Assembly: GCF_002289345.1 (NCBI RefSeq)
Contig: NZ_NSDG01000050.1
Span: 1 to 58,540 of the forward strand
From: Pseudoalteromonas sp. HM-SA03
GTDB lineage: Bacteria; Pseudomonadota; Gammaproteobacteria; Enterobacterales; Alteromonadaceae
DNA: 58,540 bases
Reading direction: 5' to 3'
Every line of letters begins with the position of its first letter. Position 1 is the stretch's first letter. This document shows, one piece after another, positions 7,194-15,883 of the stretch. The position numbers were made by a program, and so were the translations under genes. Under the pieces are notes generated by a model. The model worked only from the letters and a program-made list of their open reading frames with translations. It made no database searches and was not told the origin of the DNA.

Positions 7194-8651
7194 TTATCTT
7201 CCTTTGAAGAAATTGGTCGGCTGCGCCAGCCGCTCTTCAGGATCGTCTTGGTTAATAAGCACAAACTCAAATTCAGTGACTGGCTTTTTCAAATCGTATG
7301 GATCAATCACAACAGAGAGTGGTACATCTAATGTCGTACCTGCAGCTAAGTGCACCTCTTGCTTGCCGATCACCTGATAATTACTTAGACCCGTTATTGC
7401 AATAGAAAATTTCTGCTCAACTTGCGCTTTATTTATCACTTTCAAGGTATAGGTATTTTCTACCAATCCCTCAATATTGATACGATAAAGCTGATTTCTA
7501 TCACGAATAATATCAAGATCCATCGGCTTACGCATCGCAATGTTGGCAACTAACGCACCAGTGATAACAACCAGAATCATTAAATAACCGATTAATTTAC
7601 CACGTACTGGTTTGGTCTTTTCGCTAGATGATTCTAAATTACGCTCTGTCGTGTAAGCAATCAATCCGCGCGAGTAGTTCATCTTATCCATAACGCCATC
7701 ACAAGCATCAATACACGCACCACAGTTGATGCATTCATATTGCAAGCCATTACGAATATCGATACCGGTAGGACAAACCTGAACACACAGGTTGCAATCA
7801 ATACAATCTCCTAGACCTAACTCTCTTGGATCTTGCTTGCGTCCTCGAGGACCTCGACTTTCACCTCGTTCGCTATCATAAGCAACGGTAAATGTGTCCT
7901 TATCAAACATAGCTGATTGGAAGCGAGAGTAAGGACAGATGTGTAAACACATAATTTCTCTCATCCAACCGGCATTACCATAAGTACAAATGGTAAACAC
8001 GATGATGCTAATGACGGAATAAAAGCCCGCTGAAAAAGTAAGTAAATCAGGAAGCAATGAGCGGATCGGGGTAAAGTAACCAGCAAAAGTGATTGCGGTA
8101 TACAGTGAAAAGAGCATCCAGCTACCGTGTTTTGCCGCTTTTCGCCAAAACTTGTCAAAATCCATCGGTCTCTGATCTAGTTTTTTCCGTTGGTTTGCCG
8201 TTCCTTCAAACTTTTCTTCAAACCAAATAAAGATAAACGTCCAAACGGTTTGCGGACAGGTGTAACCGCACCATACCCGGCCATAGAAGGTAGTCACCAA
8301 GAACAGAGCGAATGCCGCTATCATTAGAATAAAAGCAAAGATAGTCAGGTCTTGTGGCCATAGCGTCATGCCAAAAATATTAAACTTCTGCTCAAAAATA
8401 TCGAACAACACCGCCTGATGACCGTGAAAATTTAGCCAAGGTAAAGCCATAAATGCCAACATACCAATAAAGCCGATACGCCTTCTTAGCAGTTGATGTA
8501 GGCCTGACACCGCCCGAACATATATGCGATTGCGAGGATTAAAACGATCGGGCGTAGAGCTATTGAGCGATTTCCCTTCAGTGCCACCTGTCGGCTTTTG
8601 AATTCTTACTTCGGACGGTATGTTTTTAACCTTGATTCTTTCGTTCTCCAT
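7194..8651 (-). CDS. ccoG: cytochrome c oxidase accessory protein CcoG (FixG/RdxA)
   Basis: CcoG is an inner-membrane iron-sulfur protein required for cbb3 oxidase biogenesis, acting in copper reduction and delivery. The 485-residue protein has membrane segments near 60-80, 100-120, 180-195, 210-225 and 350-370. It has a CGYTCPQ motif near 128, a tandem 2[4Fe-4S] ferredoxin region (C283, C286, C289, C293 and C307, C310, C313, C317), and a C-terminal Ig-like FixG domain (about 375-480). It has a strong AAGGAG RBS. No ccoNOPQ genes lie in this window, so its partner oxidase would be encoded elsewhere. Confidence 0.94.
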   Translation of the reverse strand: MENERIKVKNIPSEVRIQKPTGGTEGKSLNSSTPDRFNPRNRIYVRAVSGLHQLLRRRIGFIGMLAFMALPWLNFHGHQAVLFDIFEQKFNIFGMTLWPQDLTIFAFILMIAAFALFLVTTFYGRVWCGYTCPQTVWTFIFIWFEEKFEGTANQRKKLDQRPMDFDKFWRKAAKHGSWMLFSLYTAITFAGYFTPIRSLLPDLLTFSAGFYSVISIIVFTICTYGNAGWMREIMCLHICPYSRFQSAMFDKDTFTVAYDSERGESRGPRGRKQDPRELGLGDCIDCNLCVQVCPTGIDIRNGLQYECINCGACIDACDGVMDKMNYSRGLIAYTTERNLESSSEKTKPVRGKLIGYLMILVVITGALVANIAMRKPMDLDIIRDRNQLYRINIEGLVENTYTLKVINKAQVEQKFSIAITGLSNYQVIGKQEVHLAAGTTLDVPLSVVIDPYDLKKPVTEFEFVLINQDDPEERLAQPTNFFKGR

Positions 8652-8900
8652 GGAAGCTCCTTAGTGCTTTGGAACGAGATGCACTTGCTACAGTGACCTT
8701 GAAAAATACAGACTAAACTATTGCAATGTGCCCCATGACATAGTTTAGCGCTTACTATTATACGCTTTGAAACCCTATGATTAATAGTAAGTTGAGCTAA
8801 AACCCACCATAAATGATGAGAGACTTGTTGCGACCTGACAGACAAGTTTATTACACTAGGAACAAGATTTTTGTTAGCTAGATCAAATCAGCGTCAGATT

Positions 8901-9260
8901 ATGAAAAAGTTCTTAGTATTAGCCATTATAGTCGTTGCTCTGTTTACTGTGGATCATCCATTGATTAAAGAGCCAAGAGATAGATTACTCGGTCAAGGCG
9001 TTGAAGTGCTCAGCGAGTCCAGCAAAGTACAACGCAGCACAGCCGCAAGAATCGCCAGAGCCAATGTCGTAAAAACAATTACCATGACAGATGACGAAAA
9101 GCGCTATATTGATGAAGCCCTTGCAACAGATGAAAAAGTAAGGCTTTTCCACCTAAAGTACTGTAAAGAAAACGACTATAACTTATATTTTTACGGCCCA
9201 GATCTCGTCCAAATCTGTGAAATTGCAGAGCAAGCTATTCATGAAGCGAAGGGATTATAA
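8901..9260 (+). CDS. small membrane-anchored protein of unknown function
   Basis: The product is about 119 residues. It begins MKKFLVLAIIVVALFTVDHP, a membrane anchor or uncleaved signal, followed by a mostly helical charged domain with two cysteines (SYC-like YCKEN and VQICEIA). I chose the ATG at 8901. An upstream TTG (8871) would add ten residues, but it has no better RBS and would spoil the N-terminal signal. Its stop overlaps the ATG of the next gene by one base, so the two are translationally coupled. I do not recognise the family. Confidence 0.7.
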   Translation: MKKFLVLAIIVVALFTVDHPLIKEPRDRLLGQGVEVLSESSKVQRSTAARIARANVVKTITMTDDEKRYIDEALATDEKVRLFHLKYCKENDYNLYFYGPDLVQICEIAEQAIHEAKGL

Positions 9261-9463
9261 TGGATTTTAGTCAATTAAATAAAAAGTCGGCAAAATCCTT
9301 TAATGATCAAAAAGCGCTTATCAAAAAGCTTAGTCAGGGACGTGTTGTCAATTGCCCAAGCTGTCAGCAACCCATTGCACTCAGTTTAAGCCAATCGACG
9401 TCAAATAGAGCTGTGGCACAATGCCAACAGGGTTGCACATTTATCGAGTTAGATCTCGCGTAA
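9260..9463 (+). CDS. small zinc-ribbon-like protein
   Basis: This 67-residue cytoplasmic protein has CPSCQQP near residue 32 and a second pair of cysteines (AQCQQGC, about 55-59). The spacing fits a small zinc-binding ribbon. The N-terminal 25 residues are basic and polar. It overlaps the preceding gene by one base (TAATG) and converges on the UPF0149 gene with a 3-base gap. The partners of this two-gene unit are unknown. Confidence 0.75.
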   Translation: MDFSQLNKKSAKSFNDQKALIKKLSQGRVVNCPSCQQPIALSLSQSTSNRAVAQCQQGCTFIELDLA

Positions 9464-9466
9464 AGA

Positions 9467-10036
9467 TTATTCAAATAGCCCACTATTCACTGCGGCAACT
9501 TCGACTAACTCAGCATAAGAAGCGGCAAACTCGTCAGCCAATTGCGCTTGAGTTAGTTGAAACTCGGTCAGTGACTGCCCTACTTTGTCACAGTAAATCG
9601 TTAACTGTTGCTCACCAAGTGCAAAAAGCCCCAGTTGCTCTGTGCTCACTTGCAAAGCTTGTTTAATATCGTCGGCGAGCGGACTGGACATCAATTGCTC
9701 ATAAAAGGGCGTCGCCGCCATTAAAAAACCTTCTGCCCAATTAATTTTTTGCTCAAGTGGTGTTTCACCATTCCAAGGCAATTGAAATTCAGTTTCGTAT
9801 ACCTGCTCAGAAATCTCATGATGTAAAGCCATCAATGCAAATGCAATACTCTCATCTAGTTCGGGATCTGCGTTGGTTAAAGTCTTAAGCCACTTGTCTA
9901 CCTCGATACCGTTTGGGTCTATACAGGTAGCAAATAGATATCCTTGTAAAAAAGCAATATCAATAGAAAGTTTGCGCGCAGAAAAGTAGTTTTCTAAATT
10001 CAGCTGATCAGCTGCAGTAAAAGAGAAGTCGTGCAT
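9467..10036 (-). CDS. UPF0149 (YgfB/YecA) family protein
   Basis: This 189-residue acidic helical protein has the family hallmarks FLQGYLFATCI (about 29-39) and NWAEGFLMAATPFYE (about 99-113). It lacks the C-terminal SEC-C zinc motif found in longer YecA proteins, so it is nearer the YgfB-like type. No catalytic activity is established for the family. It starts at ATG and is flanked downstream by the convergent zinc-ribbon gene and upstream by the MITE-like repeat. Confidence 0.82.
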   Translation of the reverse strand: MHDFSFTAADQLNLENYFSARKLSIDIAFLQGYLFATCIDPNGIEVDKWLKTLTNADPELDESIAFALMALHHEISEQVYETEFQLPWNGETPLEQKINWAEGFLMAATPFYEQLMSSPLADDIKQALQVSTEQLGLFALGEQQLTIYCDKVGQSLTEFQLTQAQLADEFAASYAELVEVAAVNSGLFE

Positions 10037-10113
10037 AGTGTTGCCTTGAACTTAGGCGCCGTATCAGCGCCTACAAAAATACCTTTATATTAATAACTAA
10101 CCTGAGGTTAGAT

Positions 10114-10327
10114 TAATACCAATTAGTCTTAATACTTGCTCAATTTGAAGGAGCAAATCTGACGCTAACTGCGTTAAAAATTTCTCATTTAGAACAACTA
10201 AATAGCAAAATTTTCGCCTTGCCTACATGGATGTAGGTACCTTGGCGATAGCAGGACGCGGTAGCGGTGTTATCGACAAGATTTTCTCGCCTCAAACTAG
10301 GTCACTTAATTAAGCAAATTGGTATAA
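10114..10327. repeat. MITE-like palindromic repeat
   Basis: This 214-base non-coding element fills the gspN-UPF0149 gap. Its ends are near-perfect 11-base inverted repeats (TAATACCAATT at 10114-10124 and AATTGGTATAA at 10317-10327, 10 of 11 matching). The interior holds a perfect hairpin core (CTACAT-GG-ATGTAG), extended by CGCC/GGCG arms. There is no open reading frame of note. Its right end matches the terminus of the IS630-type remnant at 58024-58041, so it may be a non-autonomous derivative mobilised by that family. No clean target duplication is visible. Confidence 0.65.
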
Positions 10328-10353
10328 CTAAAGTCTGATATGACAGAAGTATA

Positions 10354-11112
10354 TTATAAATTTACCGGGTAACGACCTTCGCCATCCGGTCTACCCAAAA
10401 ACTTAACCGCATCGTGTACTTCTTTTGGTAGACTCGCATCCGGCTTGATATTACCAGATACGCGAAACTGGAAGTTGGCAGCAAGTGTCGCATCAGCCTG
10501 TAAGCCCAAGCGGTTTTCAGGGTCAACTACCACGGCAATATCTCCTGATTTACAATCGAGCTGGCCACTAAGATCACCGATACTAAACCAACCATTCATG
10601 CCTTTAACATCAATATTTGGACTACTTATCTCACCATTTAGTCCTTCGCAGTACGGTGCACCACTTTGGTACTCCTTCACATTAACAATAACGCGCCCTT
10701 TGGCATCAACCGGCAATGGCAGAGTTACTTGGTCCATAGCCTGTTCAACACTGAAACGAAGTGAGGCATTATTTACCGTCATGGATTTACTTACTAAATT
10801 CGATGAGAAATTAGCTTTTCCTGATATCTCATTTTTATCTCTCGCATTACCAAACTGTACATTGCCTGCTAGATCACCGAGTAGTAATGCCGACGGTTCA
10901 AGCTCCCACTTAACCTGATTCAGTTGAATGTTATTGAATCTCACACCGCTCACTTGACCATGCCAAACAGAACCATTTACTGCACCTAGCTGCAAATTAG
11001 CTGGCAATTGGCCTTTAAAGACTTGCAGCAATACCGCTGCTGGCATAGTGAAAGCACTAAAAATAATAAATGCGAGTAAAAATATAATGAGTAGAGATAG
11101 TGTTTTTTTCAT
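10354..11112 (-). CDS. gspN: type II secretion system protein N
   Basis: GspN is an inner-membrane accessory component of the type II secretion system. The 252 residues comprise one N-terminal membrane helix (about 5-25, LSLLIIFLLAFIIFSAF) and a beta-rich periplasmic domain with an LNGxVWHG-like motif (NGSVWHG) and a C-terminal LGRPDGEGRYPVNL typical of the family. It is the last gene of the gsp operon, 2 bases after gspM. Confidence 0.9.
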   Translation of the reverse strand: MKKTLSLLIIFLLAFIIFSAFTMPAAVLLQVFKGQLPANLQLGAVNGSVWHGQVSGVRFNNIQLNQVKWELEPSALLLGDLAGNVQFGNARDKNEISGKANFSSNLVSKSMTVNNASLRFSVEQAMDQVTLPLPVDAKGRVIVNVKEYQSGAPYCEGLNGEISSPNIDVKGMNGWFSIGDLSGQLDCKSGDIAVVVDPENRLGLQADATLAANFQFRVSGNIKPDASLPKEVHDAVKFLGRPDGEGRYPVNL

Positions 11113-11114
11113 AA

Positions 11115-11588
11115 TTATTTCTCTAAAACCAAGCGACTAACACGCACAAAGCCAGGTAAATTCCCTTGTGTAAGGTCTAGGTTTTCTACTTTTACTCCAT
11201 GCTTATTTGTCAGTTCATCTATCCAAGCAACAAGTTTATTAAATTCCACATCATCGATGGTTAAACGCAGGCTTTCGCCACTAGGTTGCATTTTACTAAT
11301 ATCGATTTGAAAGCGGCCACGGGTATTATTGACTATCTGGCTGATATTACCGCCGCTAATCACCTGTACAGTACTGTTAGATTTCAGCTTATTCACGCTT
11401 TGACCAACCCAATTTACGAGTTCGTGATTACGTTTTAGCTTAGCTTCGGCATCGCTGACAGCCTGATTTAAAGGTTTGAATATACCCATTATCAGAACAA
11501 AAACGACAAAAATAACGCCGGCAACGATCAGCAGTTTTTGTTCTTGCTCTTTTAAACCACGCCAATAGTTAACTGCTTGCTGCTTCAT
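11115..11588 (-). CDS. gspM: type II secretion system protein M
   Basis: GspM is a bitopic inner-membrane protein that pairs with GspL in the T2SS platform. It has 157 residues: a short cytoplasmic start with YWRGLKEQEQKLL, one membrane helix (about 20-37), a coiled-coil segment and a periplasmic ferredoxin-like domain. Its ATG overlaps the end of gspL by 4 bases. Confidence 0.93.
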   Translation of the reverse strand: MKQQAVNYWRGLKEQEQKLLIVAGVIFVVFVLIMGIFKPLNQAVSDAEAKLKRNHELVNWVGQSVNKLKSNSTVQVISGGNISQIVNNTRGRFQIDISKMQPSGESLRLTIDDVEFNKLVAWIDELTNKHGVKVENLDLTQGNLPGFVRVSRLVLEK

Positions 11589-12790
11589 GCTGCACCTCGA
11601 ATACGAATTTCACCCACCACAAAGTCACCATCATTGTTCAGGGCACCCTGTTCGACGCTTACACCGCGTTGCTCTAAAATTGCTTTGACCTGACCAAATA
11701 TCTGAAACTCTTTTGCGCGCGCTCTAATTCTGAGCTCATTCCTGCGTTTATCGTAACGCAACGTTTCAGGGGCAAAGGCATCAATCTCTTCATAAATAGC
11801 CACAAAGTGATTAGTTAATTCGAGCAAACCGCCCTGCTCTGTGCCAGATAACGCATCAAGCTCATTCTGGATCTGTTTTTTCAATAAGTGTGGACGCACT
11901 ACTTTATTTGGAAATGCCCGTTGATACATAGCGACCGCTTGGGTTTCTAGCTGATTAGCTTGGTGGCTTATCACATACAGCTGAGTGCCTTTAATCGCGA
12001 TAAAGCTTACTACTGCCACGCTTGCCGCTATTAGGCCACTGCGCCAGTCACGCCACCACTGCGGCTGCTTTTTCTTCGCAGCGAACTGCCCTTGACGCAA
12101 ATTAAAGTCAATATTTGATAGTGATTTCGCGAAGATGGCTAAAGGTAAATCGTAATCTTGTTGTTGCGCTGTAAGCGTTATCGTTTCTGAGAAATCGCTT
12201 GCCGGGCTAAAATGCGCCAGCTGCTCAACACCCGCAATGGTGAGGTACTCGTTAACCCAGCTAAGTTCAGCAGTGCCAACTTGCCAAGCATTGTGTTTGA
12301 ATAGCCATTGCTGACCTAACTGCACGGCGCTAGTCATCTCTTCATGAAGCGGCAAACATAAAGCATCCGGTAACGCTTTGCTTACACTGATCCCCACGTC
12401 ATCGAAAGCACTAAACCAGCTTTGTAGCCAACTGCTATCACAAATAGCTACATCGATAGTATGTGTGTCGGCTTTCATGCCCGGTTTACCAACTGCGATA
12501 AATAGCGCATCGATGTCGGTCGCGACATGTTCCTCAAGCATAAACGGTAGGGCTTGCTCTAGTTTTCTATTCCATTTTGCTGGTAATTCTAGCGTGCGTA
12601 ACTGCACCGCAGTCGCTGGTAGTAACAAAACAACCGGTCTCGTTTGCGCTTTTTCGGCGAGAGTAGCGAGTTGTTCACTCCCTTCTAGTTCACCGCTGGC
12701 AATAATTTGTTGCTGTTCTGTTGACCACACTAACCAGTGTATTGTCGCCTGGTGTGACTGATCCACACGGATCAATAATTGTTCTGTCAC
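11585..12790 (-). CDS. gspL: type II secretion system protein L
   Basis: GspL links the cytoplasmic ATPase GspE to the membrane platform. The 401 residues contain an actin-like cytoplasmic domain (about 1-245), one membrane helix (about 252-270) and a periplasmic ferredoxin-like domain that contacts GspM. The start is GTG and overlaps the gspK stop in a GTGA arrangement, indicating translational coupling. Confidence 0.93.
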   Translation of the reverse strand: MTEQLLIRVDQSHQATIHWLVWSTEQQQIIASGELEGSEQLATLAEKAQTRPVVLLLPATAVQLRTLELPAKWNRKLEQALPFMLEEHVATDIDALFIAVGKPGMKADTHTIDVAICDSSWLQSWFSAFDDVGISVSKALPDALCLPLHEEMTSAVQLGQQWLFKHNAWQVGTAELSWVNEYLTIAGVEQLAHFSPASDFSETITLTAQQQDYDLPLAIFAKSLSNIDFNLRQGQFAAKKKQPQWWRDWRSGLIAASVAVVSFIAIKGTQLYVISHQANQLETQAVAMYQRAFPNKVVRPHLLKKQIQNELDALSGTEQGGLLELTNHFVAIYEEIDAFAPETLRYDKRRNELRIRARAKEFQIFGQVKAILEQRGVSVEQGALNNDGDFVVGEIRIRGAA

Positions 12791-13788
12791 TCTACGCCTC
12801 CAAATTTACGAGCAAGCACGTACGCTTTACCATCTTTTATTTCTATAATTGATGTGAGAGAAAAGCGTCGCTCATCAAACACAGCTGTTGCTCGCAACTG
12901 AAAATAATTGCTGTTAATCGTAAAAATTTTGGAAGTCTTGTTTGGGTTTTTGACCCCTTGATTCGCGACTTCCGTGTAAAATTCGTTGATATCTGTAAAA
13001 CCTTTTTTTGGCCTTGCAGAAATAATAGCTTCAGCACCTGACTTCGATAAACCAGTTATAAGCGCACTGAGTAAAAGCGCTTGTTCTGGCAATATCGTAT
13101 TGACGTTTACCGCAAGCTCCTCACTTCCGGGGATCACGCAAACATAAGGCTTAATCTTTTCCATCACCAGCGGATTAAAGCCCTTAATCACTCGTAGTTC
13201 ACTAACAGACGCCATCAAATTATTAGCCGTTAAATAAGGCGTCTGATTAGACATATACTCGTCTTCTTCTGCTCCTGAGCGATAAGTAATGCTATCTTCG
13301 TCAAGCCAATCATACACACTATCAGCAAGAGCTTCCTCGCTTTCGTTACTCGGCAAGTCCTCAATATTCTTCAAAAGTTCCAATAGCGCAGCATGAGCTG
13401 GGTTAGTATTCTTTCCACCAATCTGCCGACCACCTTGGTCATTTCCGTTTGTTTGTGACTTTGCTCTCAAGGCATTCAGATTTAAACATGCCTGTAAGTC
13501 TGTAACTTTACCGCTCAACGTACCATGATCAACAGGGTAAGGTACTTCTTCACGGGCCCAAGGCTGGTCTAGATTAACGCTATCAGGATCATCTTTTTTT
13601 GCTTGTATCAACGCTCTTTTAACCAACTCCTCAGCACCGTAGCTATACCACTTGGCTTGTTGCTGAGTTTGAATATTCGAGGCCTTTTGTACCTGCACCA
13701 TTAAACTACTCGCCATTTCAGCGGCGATTGTCGCTGCCAATGCAACGATGAAAAGTACGATGACAAGTGCCGCACCTTGCTGCTTCAT
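12787..13788 (-). CDS. gspK: type II secretion system minor pseudopilin K
   Basis: GspK caps the pseudopilus tip together with GspI and GspJ. The 333-residue protein has a short leader MKQQG followed by a hydrophobic helix (AALVIVLFIVALAATIAAE). As is usual for GspK, it lacks the Glu at position +5 that the other pseudopilins carry. The large insert (about 70-280) is the characteristic alpha-domain. It overlaps both gspJ and gspL by 4 bases. Confidence 0.93.
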   Translation of the reverse strand: MKQQGAALVIVLFIVALAATIAAEMASSLMVQVQKASNIQTQQQAKWYSYGAEELVKRALIQAKKDDPDSVNLDQPWAREEVPYPVDHGTLSGKVTDLQACLNLNALRAKSQTNGNDQGGRQIGGKNTNPAHAALLELLKNIEDLPSNESEEALADSVYDWLDEDSITYRSGAEEDEYMSNQTPYLTANNLMASVSELRVIKGFNPLVMEKIKPYVCVIPGSEELAVNVNTILPEQALLLSALITGLSKSGAEAIISARPKKGFTDINEFYTEVANQGVKNPNKTSKIFTINSNYFQLRATAVFDERRFSLTSIIEIKDGKAYVLARKFGGVE

Positions 13789-14423
13789 GGTTGTTGCCCC
13801 TTATCATCAGCAACACCACTGCCTGGCGTTAAAAACAATCGGCTTATTGGATCCGAGTCTTTTCTTTGCAACGTCACTTTAATCGCTTTAGGTAACGATT
13901 TCGACTTCCAATCAGCTTGCCATTTTAGTTTGTCGTCCAAAAACTCAAACTTTAATTCTTCGACATCTTCCAAGATGACTTGCGCGCGCGGCTCTGTACC
14001 ATCAAGCTGATCAACGTATATTCGATAAATACGCTCAAGCTTGTCATCGATAACCCGATAGCCCACAGCCTGTAGTTCAGAACGTGGCAATAAACTAATA
14101 GGGTTAGTCCATCCATCACGAACAAAAGCGATACCATCATATTGGCTCTCAAGCTCATAACGGCCATGGATGATATAAGTTGGGCTAAAATCCCCAGCTT
14201 CGTTTCTGACTTCTCGCTTAGTGATCTGATTAAAATCCTGATCCATCAAGCGGAAAGTCGTTTGTAGACCTTCAATTTCGGCAATTTTTTCCGCTGAAGC
14301 CGCTTGAGCCTTCAACGTTGAATCTAAAATTTGGTGAGTCGCCGTCACCACCACCGCTAAAATAGCCAGTGCCAACAAAACTTCTATTAGCGTGAAACCA
14401 CGCTGTGGTGTGCGCACTGTCAC
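13785..14423 (-). CDS. gspJ: type II secretion system minor pseudopilin J
   Basis: GspJ is a minor pseudopilin of the tip complex. The 212-residue precursor has the prepilin peptidase signature RG-FTLIEVLLAL with Glu at +5, followed by a long N-terminal helix and a beta domain. Translation starts at GTG, overlapping the gspI stop by one base (TAGTG). A second in-frame GTG two codons later is possible. Confidence 0.92.
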   Translation of the reverse strand: MTVRTPQRGFTLIEVLLALAILAVVVTATHQILDSTLKAQAASAEKIAEIEGLQTTFRLMDQDFNQITKREVRNEAGDFSPTYIIHGRYELESQYDGIAFVRDGWTNPISLLPRSELQAVGYRVIDDKLERIYRIYVDQLDGTEPRAQVILEDVEELKFEFLDDKLKWQADWKSKSLPKAIKVTLQRKDSDPISRLFLTPGSGVADDKGQQP

Positions 14424-14800
14424 TACTTACTCCGGTACATAAAAGTGGTGATGTCATACACTGAGTTTTTGAGTTCAGGTTCGCGGAAAACGTGCACGGT
14501 GAGCTTTACAAAACTAGGATCTGCGGTTTGTTGGATATGCTGTTGCCAATACCAAGTGACCCCAGCCATTTCCTCTTCGCCTTTGTTACCATTCTTCCCA
14601 TGCCAGTCATCGCCTTGCGCGCGCAAAAATACCAAGCGATTTTCTGCCACCCACGACGCATAGGTTTGCTCTTCAAGCGAGCCGATATGGTTTATATGCT
14701 CACTTGTTGCTTGCATTGCAGCAATACCAGCGACAGCACAAATACTGAGCGCAACCATGACTTCAAGTAAGGTAAAGCCTACGCTTTTTCTAGCGTTCAT
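14423..14800 (-). CDS. gspI: type II secretion system minor pseudopilin I
   Basis: GspI is a minor pseudopilin of 125 residues. It has the leader MNARKSVG, cleavage before FTLLEV (Glu +5), the N-terminal hydrophobic helix and a small globular domain containing the family-like YASWVAENRL segment. Its start overlaps the end of gspH by 4 bases. Confidence 0.92.
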   Translation of the reverse strand: MNARKSVGFTLLEVMVALSICAVAGIAAMQATSEHINHIGSLEEQTYASWVAENRLVFLRAQGDDWHGKNGNKGEEEMAGVTWYWQQHIQQTADPSFVKLTVHVFREPELKNSVYDITTFMYRSK

Positions 14801-15390
14801 TCTTCAGGTTCCCGCTTCAGCCCTACAGGTGCCATAAATTCACCTTCGACAAAATATATTGGCTCTTGCAGTTCTTTATTTTCCACACTTAATCTAAATG
14901 CACTGACTTCACCGGAAGATAAAATAAGTACTTGCGGGATCTTGAGCTTTTTAAGTTCAAGTAAATTATCGTCGTCGCCGCCACTCATCAACTCTCGCCA
15001 ATTTGCTTGCTCCAGTAAGTTATCTTGAGACCACGGCAGATCTTCTAAGATCAATTCCACTTTGTACTGCTCAGGCAGCTCAATTGGTTTGTAGATATCG
15101 TCGGCTTCGAAAGTTCGCCACTTCTCACCGTCAAAAACCAAAAACTCAATCACTCCTTTATCTAAGTGAAAGCCAAGCTCTACCTGATTTAGTACTGCAA
15201 ATTCTGACGCGAGATTAATCGTCCCCTGCACACGCATAGCCATGGTTTCGAGCTCTTCCTCATCACTATCACTGACGGTATAAGTAATGAGGTTTACTGA
15301 AAAAGCAATGATCACCAAGACAATAAGGACTTCAAGTAAACTGAAGCCCTTTACCTTAGCTAATGCCGGTTTGTGCAGAGGTGCTAACAT
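14797..15390 (-). CDS. gspH: type II secretion system minor pseudopilin H
   Basis: GspH is a minor pseudopilin of 197 residues. Its leader is longer than that of its neighbours (15 residues, MLAPLHKPALAKVKG) and precedes FSLLEVLIVLVII with Glu +5. A very acidic patch (DSDEEELE) follows the hydrophobic helix. The gap to gspG is 3 bases. Confidence 0.9.
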   Translation of the reverse strand: MLAPLHKPALAKVKGFSLLEVLIVLVIIAFSVNLITYTVSDSDEEELETMAMRVQGTINLASEFAVLNQVELGFHLDKGVIEFLVFDGEKWRTFEADDIYKPIELPEQYKVELILEDLPWSQDNLLEQANWRELMSGGDDDNLLELKKLKIPQVLILSSGEVSAFRLSVENKELQEPIYFVEGEFMAPVGLKREPEE

Positions 15391-15393
15391 AGA

Positions 15394-15819
15394 TTAACGT
15401 TCGTCTTCCGTATCCCAGTTACCGATATCATCATCAGTTCCTACTTCGCCATCCGGACCCATTGAAAAGATGTCAATTTGGCTCATTTCGCCTGGGCTTA
15501 CTAATTGGTAAGGATTACCCCATGGATCTTCTGGAAGCTTAGAAATAAAGCCACCTTCAGGGAAACGTTTTGGTACCGGGTCAATATTTGTTTGCGTTAC
15601 TAAAGCTTCCAAGCCTTGCTCTGTGGTTGGATAGCGTTTGTTTTTTAACTTGTACATCTTCATTGCGTCTTCAATCTGACGAATATCTAGACGTGCCTTT
15701 TCTTTTGCCGCTTCTTCTTGTTGACCCATCACGTTAGGCGCAACGATAGATAAGATCATACCGATGATAACAAGTACTACCATCACTTCTAATAGTGAGA
15801 AACCTGATTGTTTTTTCAC
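15394..15819 (-). CDS. gspG: type II secretion system major pseudopilin G
   Basis: GspG is the main subunit of the pseudopilus that pushes substrates through the secretin. I place the start at the GTG at 15819 (141 residues). GAGGT lies 7 bases upstream, and the resulting leader KKQSG followed by FSLLEVMVVLVI is the normal length. An ATG at 15852 would add 11 residues to the leader. The C-terminal region has the calcium-binding-type pattern GPDGEVGTDDDIGNW typical of GspG. Confidence 0.93.
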   Translation of the reverse strand: MKKQSGFSLLEVMVVLVIIGMILSIVAPNVMGQQEEAAKEKARLDIRQIEDAMKMYKLKNKRYPTTEQGLEALVTQTNIDPVPKRFPEGGFISKLPEDPWGNPYQLVSPGEMSQIDIFSMGPDGEVGTDDDIGNWDTEDER

Positions 15820-15883
15820 AATGTTTACCTCAATGCTGTTATTGATGACCATGCAAAAACATGCGATGGCCTTTCCTTTTTGA

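Noticed and set aside
10445..10918. Plus-strand 157-codon open frame opposite gspN
   Set aside because: It is a shadow of gspN, which has the correct length, membrane helix and family motifs and completes the gsp operon.
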